Assembly (NCBI RefSeq): GCF_040802235.1 | Contig: NC_133167.1 | Coordinates: 16,918,501-16,982,500 of the forward strand | Direction: 5' to 3' | Length of the DNA: 64,000 nt | DNA from: Manis javanica | Lineage: Eukaryota; Chordata; Mammalia; Pholidota; Manidae | Part shown: piece by piece, positions 26,801 to 38,800 of the stretch | Position numbering within the stretch: the stretch's first letter is position 1 | Layout of the letters: every line of letters begins with the position of its first letter | The notes under the pieces: model-generated | Databases searched by the model: none | Told to the model about the DNA's origin: nothing | The model's input: only the letters and a program-made list of their open reading frames with translations | Position numbers and translations under genes: made by a program

Positions 26801-29800
26801 ACTTAGAGAAGGAAAAGCCAGTTACTAAGATTATAAATTAGGAGGTGCAGAGTTGGGACTTGAAGCAGGGTTTCTGACGCTAGTGCCCAGGGGTCAGTCT
26901 ACTCTCCATCCATGGTACCCAAAGCTGTGAGGTCACTGGAAGGTGCTTTGGAGCAGCTGGGTTTAGGGCCAAATGGGTGGCTGTCATCAAGGAGCAAGGA
27001 AGTGACTCTTAGAGATCCCAGTGGTAGTCTGGAGTTTGGGGCATCGGCTGGCATCCAGACTAGCTAGGCTCCATTCCCAGTGTAGGGCCCTATACACTGC
27101 TTGGGGAGGCCAAACTTGGGCCAAGGACCACCAACACACAGTGTCTGTAAGAACCCTGGGGCAGTAATCAGGGAGGTGAGAGACCACACAGACTCAGGAG
27201 TTCACACCCCAGCTCCCACCAAGTGCCTTCAACAGCTGTGTGATCTTGGGCAAATTACCCCACTACTCTGAGTGTCCACCTTCTCATCAGAAAACGAGGC
27301 ACTAAAATAACACCATTTACTTTGTGGGGATAAAAGATTGAGGGGCTTAGGGAAATAACATAATATGCAATGTGTGTGAAGTGCCTGGTACAGGGTAAAC
27401 ACTCAGAAAGGGTTATCATAGCTTGATAATCTTGCAATAGGACTTCACACATCCAGGAGCCTGGGCAGGGGGTTGCTGGAAACCCCCATCAGAGATAATC
27501 TCTGTGACTCCAGACACTCATGTGGACCTTCAGTCCTCTGGAGGAGACCAAGTACCTGTTCCGAGTGGGGATGTGGGTCTGGGAAGCTGGCCTACCCCCA
27601 AAAGTCAAGCCTCCTGCTACCACCCACTACGTACTCCGGCTGGTGGGCCTGGGCATCACCAGCAGTCTCTCTGTGAGTGGGAGGACCCTAGTGGGGGTGG
27701 GGGATGGGAGATGCGGGGCCAGGGCATAGATGAGAGGGAAGGCCCAGGGTGCCCATCTCCAAGAGGGCAGGGGATGGGATCCTCTGGCCTCCCCGGCCCA
27801 TACCCTGGACTGCCTTCCTTGGGGATTCTCTGAGGCCAGGACCGTGGGCCTGGGGGAGCCTGCACCTGGGCTGGCTAACTCTGGCCCTCAGGCAAAGGAA
27901 AAGGAACTTGACTTTGGGAACATGCTGGTGAAAAGCAAGCAGTCCAGGATGCTGGTGCTTCTGAATGATGGCAACTGCACCCTCTATTATCGCCTGTCCC
28001 TGGAACAGTGTAGCCCTGAGGTCATCAGCAATGACCCTCCTGGTACTTGGGCCTGGGCTGGGGCCAGGGAGGTGGGCAATGAAGGGCATTGGTTAAGTTA
28101 AGACTGGTTAACCAGACCATGGTTCAAGGGTAGGCAGAGCAAGGCTTCACACTTGCTGCTCCGCTTTCTAGATGTGTGCCATTGGGCGGGCACTTGTCCT
28201 CTCTGAACCTCAGCTTCCTCATCTAAAACGGTGATTGTACAACATCTGTAAAATCACACTGTTGGCGCCTACCTCAGAGCTGCTAGGTGGAGCAAAAGGC
28301 TTTGCAGGTGCCAATGACACAGACAGTTCCCCTCTGGGAGGAGGGACTCTTCACCCCATTTACTGGCTCAGGGCCTGCTCTCTAGCCAGTGCTCTCTTGG
28401 TCCATGGGAGAGTGTCTGGGAAGGAGCAGGAGGAGAGGCTGGGCCTCTCTGGCCTGTACTGAGGGCCTCCTCTGCCCTTGGCCTCACCCGGGTCATCCCT
28501 GAGCAGTTTTGCAGTTGGACCGCACAGAGGGGAGCATGCCACCACGGTCCCAGGACACCATCTGCCTGACTGCCTGTCCCAACCAGCGGTCCCAGTACTC
28601 CTGGACCATCAGCTACTCTCTCCTCTCCCACAGAGGTATCTGGGATGTGTGGCATGGAGAGTCAGGGCCAGGGAGGGAAGCGGGGGGCAGCGGGGTGGTG
28701 TGTGAGCAGTACTTGATGGGGGTGGATGCTGAGGGTCCAGACAAAACTAACAGAGTGAGTATGAGCATACCAGGGTGTGCCTTTGGGTACCTCTTGTGCA
28801 TGCCTCTTATTAACCACATCTGTCTGTGTGGTGGCCGTATGTATGCACCTGAACTGCAGAGGACTCAACGTGAGGAGTTTGAAGCTGTGCTGATTTACTG
28901 TGTGATCTTAGACAAATCCCCAGCCACCCTGGGCCTTGACTTCCTCCTCTGTAAAATGGAGTTGCTACCAGCCCTCTCTGGGCCAGCGGGGAGGAATCCA
29001 GGGCAGCCCAGGAGAGTGGCTAAGAGTGTGGACTCAATCCAGACTGCCTGGGACTGGACCCTGGCCCAATGCCTGTGAGCCATGTAATCTTAGCAAGTTG
29101 TTGAATGTCCCTATGCCTCAGTTTCCACATCTATAAGGTGGGGATAATAACAGGGCACAGGCAAGGAAAAGGAATGAAGTACTGATACATGGTACCACAG
29201 GGATGAACCTTGAAAACTTAAGCCAAGTGAAAGAAGTCATTCACAGTAAGCCACATACTGTATGATTCCATTTATGTGAAACGTCCAGAATAGGTAAATC
29301 TATAGAGACAGAAAGCAGATCAGTCATTGCCAGGGGTGGGGCAGAGAATGAATGGGGAGTGACAACAGCTACTTGGCACCAGGTTTCTTTTTGGGGGTGA
29401 TGAAAGTGCTCTAGAATTAAGTAGTGGTGATTGCACAACTGTGTGAATAGATGAACTCACTGATTTGTATGCATTAAATGGGTTAATTTTATAGTATATA
29501 AATTGTATCTCAAAAAATCTGTTAGCAAGATTAGTTTGAAAACAAATCTCGGTGCACACTGAATGCGGGGATGGACGTGAAGCTCTGACATGGTGCCCAG
29601 AGTGTGGGAAGTATCAGTCGGGCTGGCGATGTCCCAGAGCCCAGAGACACCTGCTGCCCCGGGATGCTCCTGGGGCAGGTTGTCAGCCTGTACACCCACC
29701 CCAGGAACCTGTGAGGTGAACCCGCTCTTCTCTTCCACATTCCTTCCCTCAGATAACAAGGTCGGGGAAAAACAGGAGCTGTGCTGTGTCTTCCTGACAG

Positions 29801-32800
29801 CTGTGTACCCCTTACTCTCCATCCTGGATGTCCACCCCACAGGCAGCGCCGAGGGCATCACCCGGAAGCACCTGTGGCGCCTCTTCTCCCTGGACATGCT
29901 CAACAGTTACTTGGAGCGTGACCCTACCCCTTGCGAGCTCACCTATGAGGTGCCCACCCGGCACAGGTGAGGTGGGCCTGGGGGAGTGGCAGGGCCTCTC
30001 TAGGGATGTTCTTGGAGCTCTCTGCCCACAGCCCCAGCACCAGGCCCTATCCAAGAAGTGGCTCCCTATCTGCCCCCAAATTCTCACCATCCCTGGAGGG
30101 GCCTGGAAAAGTCAGGAATTGGCTTGAGGTCTGACATGTTAGCCTGTGCTTGCCCCTGCCCCTGATTCTCCACATCCCACCTGTAGGGAAGTGAATGCCA
30201 AGCCAGCCACCCCTGGGAGGGCCCCATCCTGTCCCATCCCTGTCTCTGAACCCGTTTCTCTGCTCCACACAGCACCAGACAGATCCCCCCTGTCTTTACC
30301 CCTCTGAAGCTTGACTTCAATTTTGGGGCAGCGCCGATTGAGGCCCCACCATCGGTGGTGCTTCTGGCCCTGAAGAACAGTGGAGTGGTTGCCCTGGACT
30401 GGTATGCTGGCAGGCCTGGGAGATGGGCTGGATTCTTTCTCTTGGTGGCGGTAAACCTAGCTGTCTGGTGTCTGTGAAAATCGGGCCCCCATTGATGCTG
30501 TATGGAGGCCAGGGTGGGACTGGGATGGCCCAGCAGGACATGGAACTTATCACTGGCTGAGATGTTCAAAAGGCTCAGAAGTGTGGAATCACCCCAGTAG
30601 GAGACTGGCATGGTCATCTCAGCGGAATGACCAAGAAGTCTCCATTGAGCATCTGTTGCATTCCAGGAACTGTGCACCCCTGACAGAGCCCCAGTGCAGT
30701 GAAGCTGAGCCTACATGGAGATGAGTCTGTGGCAGGGAAGGCCAAAACCAGTGTCCAGAAAGAGCAGAGTCTGGCTCCAGAGCAGGCCACACTTCTTCAG
30801 TCACATGGCCCCGGCCTGGAGGCCCGAGCTTGCCAAGCTTGGCCCTTCCTGTGCTCAGCTTTGCTCCCCTGGAGCCCTGAACCTCTGCCCAGTAAACATC
30901 CTGTTTCCATGCCAGGGCTTCTTCTCGTTCTTCCTCCCTGCCTCTGCCACGTGCCTTGATTTCCTAGTAAACTTTCTTTTGATGGCTTCCAACTTTGCTT
31001 GGCTAAGCAGAGGTGAGAAAGAAGTGTCCCCATGTGGATCAGGGTTGGGAGAGAGAGCCAGGGGCCCAGGCTGGCTGCAACAGTGGTTAAAGAAAGGTGA
31101 AAATATGTATGCCTGGGCATCTAATCTCAGGAAGCTTCCTGCCTGAGCAGGGTCTTGGGGTAAGTGGGGGTGAAGCTGGGGTAGGAGCTGCATCACCAGA
31201 AGGCAGTGGCCGCCCCTTACTCTCTGGACTGTCTGCCTCCCCTGCTCCCCCGCTGTGCAGGAAGGAGCTGGGGAAACTGGCTCATTAGGTGGCTCCTGTG
31301 CGAGAAGGGTCAGGACTGAGGGCCGCCAGCCCTGGGTGACTGGGGAAGCTCAGTGGAGCTGCCGGCCTGGGGGAGGGCCCAGGAACCGCCTTGAGCTCTG
31401 GACCCTCTAGTCACTGGGCTGAGTGGACAGGAGCCAGGGCTCAGGAGGCGAGGTCAGGAAAAGTGGCACTCGTCTGTATCCTGGCATGGAAATGCAGGGT
31501 ATTTTGGCAGATTGCACATGAATGTGTATTTGTGTCGGAGCAAGCCAGCTCACACTCTCTGTGGAGAGAGTCCAGGTTGCTGGAAACCAACGCGGGAGGA
31601 AACAGGCAGAGTGCCTGCCGAGCTGGGCCCATCCATCAGGAGATCATTTGAGGTTCAGGAAGGCAGTCCATGCTTCTTCCAGGATTCCAAGCACAAGGAA
31701 CCTTCCTTGGAACGCTTGACTCTCCTAGGCTTTTTGTGTTTTTGTTTCCTTTCAATTTCTTAGAAGGCTATTTTTGAAAATTCTAGCCGGTCTTTGTTGA
31801 GCTCATAGAGAACAGACTGAAAGTTTTATTCCTGCCAAGACCAGTAAGAAATGGGGAGTGTGGACTTGGCCTGCAGGCAGCAGCAGGCAGGTGGAGGAGA
31901 ACTGAGTGGGAGGGGAGCGGGAGGAACAGGGAGCACAGACGTGCCTGCTCTCTTCAGGCATTCTCTGGTCCCTCTGCTCTTGGCCCAGGGTCATGTGAGG
32001 TCTTGCATTTAAGGGGAGATTCCTGGTTAATATCATTTTTTCCCTCATGCACTCATTAAGGCATTGGCTAAACATTAGGCCCTCCCTTCAGAATAGAAGT
32101 GCTGATGTGCCCAGGCCCTGTGCTCCAGCTGCGGGCAGTCTCGGGAAGCCCAGCCTTTGGGTACAGGAGGATGCGTGCAACCCTGAAAGGCCATGTCATT
32201 CATTCTGTTTTGGATATGGTGGTGCCATCCATCAGAAAGGCTTCTTGGAGAAAGCTACCACTAGACAGTCTAAGGAGAGGAGGCAGAGAGGCTGCAAAGA
32301 GCCAGCTAGACAGAGGGCCTGCCATGTACAGCGTAAGAGAGAAGGACACAGTGTAGGTGGAACATTGATAGGGAGAGCGGGAGGCGCCTGGATGTGGCTG
32401 GGAGGCTGGCAGGGGCCAAGGCACGCAGTTGGAAACCTTCTCCCTCAGAGAGTTTGGACTTCTTCCTAAGGCCATCGAGGGCATGTGAGCTGGGATGGGT
32501 GGCGAAGACCTGATTCACTTTCAAGACCAGTTGCTCTGGTCTGGCGTGGGGGATTCATGCAGAGCAGTGGATTAGCAGCTTGAGGCAGGGGGACAGTTGG
32601 GAGGCCACTGCAGTCCCCAGACGGCTATCCACACTGGAGGACCAGCAGGGAAGAGGGGATGAAATTATTTGAGGGAGACTGGGGGAGGGAGGGGAGGGAA
32701 ATGGAGGTGTTGCAACTATCTAGCCAACCCTGAAGTAGCAAGATCTCTAGTTTTGCTGCAGATCCGTATCCCTTGGATAAAATGACAAAAGCAGTTTATT

Positions 32801-35800
32801 CAAAGGACAGGGTGATCGAAGACGGATCATTGACTCTCAGCTCCCTCTCCTAGTCCACTCTGCAGGGGTGAGGAGGGCTTGGTGTATGTGTCCTCTCTCA
32901 GCTCGTGGACACAGTTACAAGGTTGTTCTGTTTTCTTATCTTTTTTTTTACAGTAATGGCACCTACTATTCATCTTACTTTCTGTTCAGCATTACATCAG
33001 TAACATTTTCACTCGGCATTATATTTTCACTCAGCACTATACCAATAACATCCCCTTCAGATGGATACACATCAATGCATAGAGATTTAACTCCATCTTT
33101 TTAATAGTTGTATAATATTCCACACAAATGACCCTTAAGTTAGTAAACCACTCTACTGGATGATATTTGTTGCCACCAGTGCTTTTGGGGTTTTTTGTTT
33201 TTTTGTTTTTTGTATTTTGGTTTTTTTTGCCACTACAAAGGAAGTTATAACAAATGTCCAAGTGTATGTGTGCACATGTGCACACACACTTTATTCCTGC
33301 AAGTTAGTTTCCCAACGTGGGCTTTCTCAGTTAAAGGGCATATGCGTTTTTTTTTATTCTAGAAGATGCTGTCAAAATTCCTAAACAAAAGGTAGTGGCA
33401 GTTCCTTGTCTCCCAACCTGTTTTCAAGGGCATCTGTTCTTTCTAAACTTACCAGCATTCGATGTAACAATTTTTCACATTTCCAATGTAAAACTATTCA
33501 AGATTGATTAGAAGGAGTTTTGAGCTCCTTGCCTCTTGCTGAGCCCTTTCAAATGCGTGCCATTTTCCTTCCCCCTCGGGCTGTTCTATGTTCAAACCCT
33601 CTGCCCAGTTTGAGGCCAGTTCTGCGCCATCTCTCTGAGAGTGAGGGGTCCTCCTTTCCAGACTGGGACCTTGGGTTCCCTCTATCACTTGTTTTGTCAG
33701 CCACTTAGAGTGCAGTATCTACTCTCCTACAGTGAGAGGCATTTCAGGGTGTTAATTCTATGCCTGTCCTGGCCTCAGATTCAAGAGTGCCAGTCCAGCT
33801 GGCATCTGCCCAGGGGCCCTGGTTGGTGCTGCTGGGATTCCTAGGTGCCCCAAAAGGCCCTTCCTAAGAGCTCTGTCACACAGACCTCTCCAGGGTTAGT
33901 AGCTGGCTCAAGGTGGCCAAAATGTACAAGTGGCACCCCACCACCTGGCATCCACAACAGGATCCCCGGTTTTCTGTTTAGTCACCAGGGCCCTGCTTCT
34001 GTTCCCCAGTTTTGGGGTCATTATGAAATGAGCATCTTCAACAGCCACATTGCTCGGCCTCGCATGGGACAGCTTGCCAAATGGGGGCATGAAATGGGGG
34101 AGGCACAAGAGGAAGCCTCCTTCCATCCCCCTGGGGCTCAGAGCTCCTGCCTCTGTGTTCTGACTGAGACGTTCCACTCCTCTTGCTTTGTACCCCTCCC
34201 CCAGGGCCTTCCTCTTTCCAAATGACCAGCAGATCGACCTGGAGCTGTGGGCAGAGCCGGCAGAGTTCGACTGCACTGAACTACACCAAATGCGCATACA
34301 AGACAACTGCATATTCTCCATCAGCCCCAAGGCTGGGAGCCTGAGTCCTGGGCAAGAACAGATGGTGGAGTTCAAATACAGGTGCTCCCCCGCTGCCCAC
34401 CCTGCACTTCGGTTCTGGAGACCCCCTACCCCCTGGCTCCCGGAGGAGCCTGGTCTTACGCTGTGTGTTTTCAGGGTACCCTGAGTGGCCACCGCCCTGA
34501 GAGAACCCCGCCCTGCCAGCTGCAGGGGATGTTTGATTTTCCTCTTGCCCCTTCCCAACTTAGGGATTTCCACAAGCTCCCAAGGGTTGGCCACCTCAAA
34601 GCCACAGGCTTGCCATGACCATTTGTTTTCCCACTTGCACCAAGGCTCAATAACTCCTCCCGGACTTGTCTCCTCCCTTCCAGCCACCTGTTCATTGGCA
34701 CTGATCGCCTCCCGGTGCTCTTCAAAGTGTCCCATGGCCGGGAGATCCTGGTGAGGCCCCAGGACTGGTCCTGTTCCGGACAACCGAGAGAGGAGCAGGG
34801 AGTCATGCCCCCCGGGAGGGAGTCCAATGATCTCTGCTGGGTGCTTCAGTTCCTCCCAGGGAAGGATGCTACTCATGGGCTTTTTTATTTCCAGCTAAAT
34901 TTCGTAGGTGTGACAGTGAAGCTAGAGCAGAAGTATGTGCACTTCACCTCCACTAGCCACCAGTTCATCCCTGTCCCCATTGGCGACACACTGCCCCCAA
35001 GGCAGGTCAGTGCTCTATGTTGCCCTGGTCATCAAGAGGCCTAAGCACTGATCTCTGTGTATCTGCATCAATCCTTGACAGGGTGACAAAGAACCTTCCC
35101 TCCAGTGGCCCTCACTCTAAGAGGTGGGGCTGCAGGTTGAACCCCACGATCGGGCAACTGGAAAAGACCCAAAACAAGAAACTTCAGCTTCCCAGTGCCT
35201 GGAGCTAAGCCCTTTGCTAGTCCCTGTTCCCATGCAGAAGCATGGGGTTCTTCCTCTAGTACAGGGTTCTTGAAACCTCTTTAATTTTGAGCCACACTAA
35301 TGTATTTGGATAATCAGTGCATATATACACAGACTGGAACAAAAGCATTGCAAGCCAACGCATACACCACTACACGCAAAGCACTCTGATGTCCTTCTTT
35401 CTATTTTATTCTGATCTGTTTTTTAAATGCTGTACATGATCCACTAAATTGGTTTTAAATAGGTTTTAGCCACAGTTTGGAAATCACTGCTCCAAGAAGG
35501 GCATCTTTCTAGAGCATGAAAAATTAGAGTGTGAATCCTCATGGAGCTCTAGACTTTATTAATTGGATGGAATCAGCTTCCTTTGCTCTGAAAATGTACA
35601 TTGGAAAACTTCAAGTGGGAGACATAATATTTTCCCAAATATTTCACAGATATGAAATTTTTAATCATTTAGAAGCTTTTGTGTTTCTGGCAGGGGCCTC
35701 TGGCCATTCAGCCAAAGACAGGGGAATGGGCTTCCTGGACCTGATGGGGGTCTCTTGCCCTAATCTCTGCTCACTTCCCTATGCCACCCTCCACCCATGG

Positions 35801-38800
35801 CTTCCAAGAGGCCACATTCCCAAGCCTGCAGAGGCCCAGACCCTCAAAAAGGAAGGCAAAGACTCATGTATCCCCAGACACCTTCCCAGAGAGACCAGAG
35901 TACTCCACTATGGACATAGACAGTGGAAAATGCCCTCAGATTTGGAGCCAAGAGACCCAGTTGTGCTCCAGCCAAACTCCACAACTGTGGCCATGCTTCC
36001 TTTCTTTCATGAGATGTTGACAGATGGTGGCTTGGACCTGCAAGAGGGTGGTAGAAATGGAGAGAAGTGAACAGATTTAATTTCAGTTTTGCAGGCAGAA
36101 TCATTGAGACTTGCTGAGGATTGGATCTGGGAAGTAAGAGAAAGGGAGGGATTACAGATGTATTGGATTCCTAGTTTGAACTACTGGGAATATGTAGTGC
36201 CATATTCTGAGAGGAGATAAGCTGGGGGAGAAATAGGTCTTAGAGCAGAATTTGATTTTGGCAAACTTTGAGATACCTGTGAGACAACTAAGAAGGGTTG
36301 TCAAGCAGAAATTGGATACCAGGTCTGGAGCTCAGAGGGTGGTCCAGGCTAGAGAAATAAAATCAGATTTTCAGGAGTGGGGGCTGAGAGACTGATGGGG
36401 CTGGGTATAAATCCAGATGAATTCTGTTCTCTCCAGCTTCTGTTTTCTCATATCTGAAATGAAGAACTGGACCAGATCTCTGGTTTCTTCCAGGCTGTTC
36501 TGTGATTTCAAACCTTGAAGTTAGTCTTGGGGGACCTCTTATCTTCCTTCTGCTCCCTTACCTGCCTTTAAGCAGGATTGCCTCTCATGGTAGATGTGGA
36601 AAGCAGCTGCCTCACATCACAGATGGTTAGAATGAGAGCCTAGAAAATGATGAAGGGTCTGGATGGTGCGTGCACGGACATTTCCCTAAATCCCCACACT
36701 ATGGACACTGGCATTAGTGTCCCCTAATGTCTTGACAAGGTAAATTGAGAGCAAATGAAATAAGGATTACAGATTATCCTAAAATGTCACAGGTTGAAAA
36801 TATGGCTACCTACTTCCTAGGTGATCAAGCCATAAGGAAATCAGCAGTATTTAGGGGAGCACTGGGACTATAAGGGTGACATCGTGATCAACCTGCCCTC
36901 CTACAGTGGACATAGAATCCTGGGCTCTCTGCACTGCAGCCCTGAGCTGGTGTGGAGATTTCCCTATTCCTGCCCCTTGCAGATTTATGAGCTGTATAAT
37001 GGTGGCTCGGTGCCTGTGACATATGAGGTCCAGACCAACATCCTGTCAGAGGTTCAGGAAAAAAATTTTGATCACCCCATCTTCTGCTGTCTCAACCCCC
37101 AAGGGGAGATCCAGCCAGGCACCACTGCTCGTGTCTTGTGGATCTTCTCACCGATCGAGGCCAAGACCTACACAGTGAGCAGTAGCCTGGGCTAACATGG
37201 GGTGGGTTGGAGTCGGCCGCCTCCTCTGGCCTTGCTCTGACCAGTCCCTGTCCCCACCCTCTTAACTTGCCAGGTGGATGTGCCCATACACATCCTGGGA
37301 TGGAACTCAGCCATCATCCGCTTCCAGGGCTTGGGCTATGATCCTCATGCCATGGGGGACACAGCCCCATTCCATAACATCTCCACCTGGGACAACAGCT
37401 CCATTCACTCTAGGCTGATGATTCCTGGACAGGTAGCGGGGAGGGAAGGCCTGAGGCCTAGGAGGAGCCTTAGGGCCCAGGATAGTTGGTGCAGAGGGAT
37501 GGGGAGGCTGGGAAGGGAATGAGATGGTACTGAGAAGGGAGGGACACCCAGGGGAAGCCTGGAACCAGCCTCCCTCCTGATTAGGAGGCAGCACCAGCTC
37601 CATGAGAGGCTTACCCTGCCACCTAGTGCCCACAGGTGTTCCTGCTCGAGTCACTCCTGTTGCAGAGCCCTCCATCCCTCCGTTTCTGGGCACTGGGATG
37701 GGGGGTATTGAAAGGGGGTAAACAGCAGCTCTCTCATTCTTGGGCTCTAAGGTATTATTTTCATGCAGAACAGCCCCTCCCCTAAACCTAGATCGATTTT
37801 CCTAAAAGATATCCAGGGTCATTAATACCATCTTTACTTCACATACTTCTCACTGTTGAGAAGTATGACCCATTCATTCATGTATCAACCCTTCCATCTT
37901 CCCACTGACCCTCATGCCCATTTACTCATCCATGTGTTCATTCATCCATCCACCACCCTTCCAACCATCCATCCATCTACCAACCCACTTCTCCATTCAT
38001 CCTCCCATGCACCCGGCCAGGTACTATCCACCCACACTTCTGCCTGTCCAGCCTCCCACTCCTACCCTCTTTGGACTCTTACTGCAGGATGAACACTGTG
38101 GAGATGCTGGGGACACAAAGAAGAGCCAGGCAAAGTCCCAGCCCTGGAAGTACTCAGGGTCTGGACAGAGAAAAAGTGCCCCTTCCATGTGGCCTCATTC
38201 TTCCCAGACAGCATTATGGCACAGCTCCTGTTCTGTGCCCAGTGATGATGCCAACAGATGATCACCCATTAATTCATAGCCATCCTTCAAAGACTCAAAT
38301 TATGTTGGCTTTCGTTCTGTCTTCTCTAAATGAATTTCGTTTTCTCAGCCCTTCCAAGCTTATTTTAATGGTCCAAATCACAGGCTCTCTGGGTTTATCA
38401 TTTGAAAAAATTATTTATGTTCTCCAAGCCTTAGAAGCACATCTGCACACTGGAGACAATACTGGTACCTGTTTCGTAGGGCCACTGTGAGGATCAAAGG
38501 CACATGAATTGCCTCCCTTGGCACCTGGCCTGTAGTAAGTGCTCAGTGACTGGTAATGGTTGCCATGGTCATTATTTCTTCACCCCCCAAAGCTGCTGTT
38601 CTGTCTTTATCAGAACGTCTTCCTGTCCCAGTCCCATATCTCCTTGGGGAACATTCCTGTGCAGAGCAAGTGCAGTCGCCTGCTGTTCCTCAACAACATC
38701 TCCAAGAATGAGACAGTTGTCTTCGACTGGCAGCAGAGACCTCTAGACTTTGGGGAGGTGAGAGGCCCATGTCCCTCAAGCAGGGCTCCAGACCCACCAC

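Larger units (their letters stand above)
24056..30401 (+). other. CFAP65: CFAP65 coding exons 10-17 (aa 614-1077)
   Basis: Exons: 24056-24193, 25627-25872, 26383-26607, 27514-27672, 27892-28042, 28507-28635, 29753-29966, 30273-30401. They encode successive beta-strand-rich modules. Among visible conserved segments are [15 protein letters not shown] in exon 12, [13 protein letters not shown] in exon 14 and [19 protein letters not shown] in exon 16. These resemble the ASH/MSP immunoglobulin-like folds of ciliary proteins (family knowledge; repeat limits cannot be set by eye). The introns hold MIR copies (26.7, 27.2, 28.1, 28.9 and 29.0 kb), a hAT element (23.45-23.78 kb) and a LINE-1 3' end (29.17-29.53 kb). 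Confidence 0.88.

Noticed and set aside
33908-34876. A 322-codon - strand open frame
   Set aside because: It is antisense to CFAP65 exons 18 and 19 and their introns, has no splice or promoter context, and its composition does not resemble a real protein.
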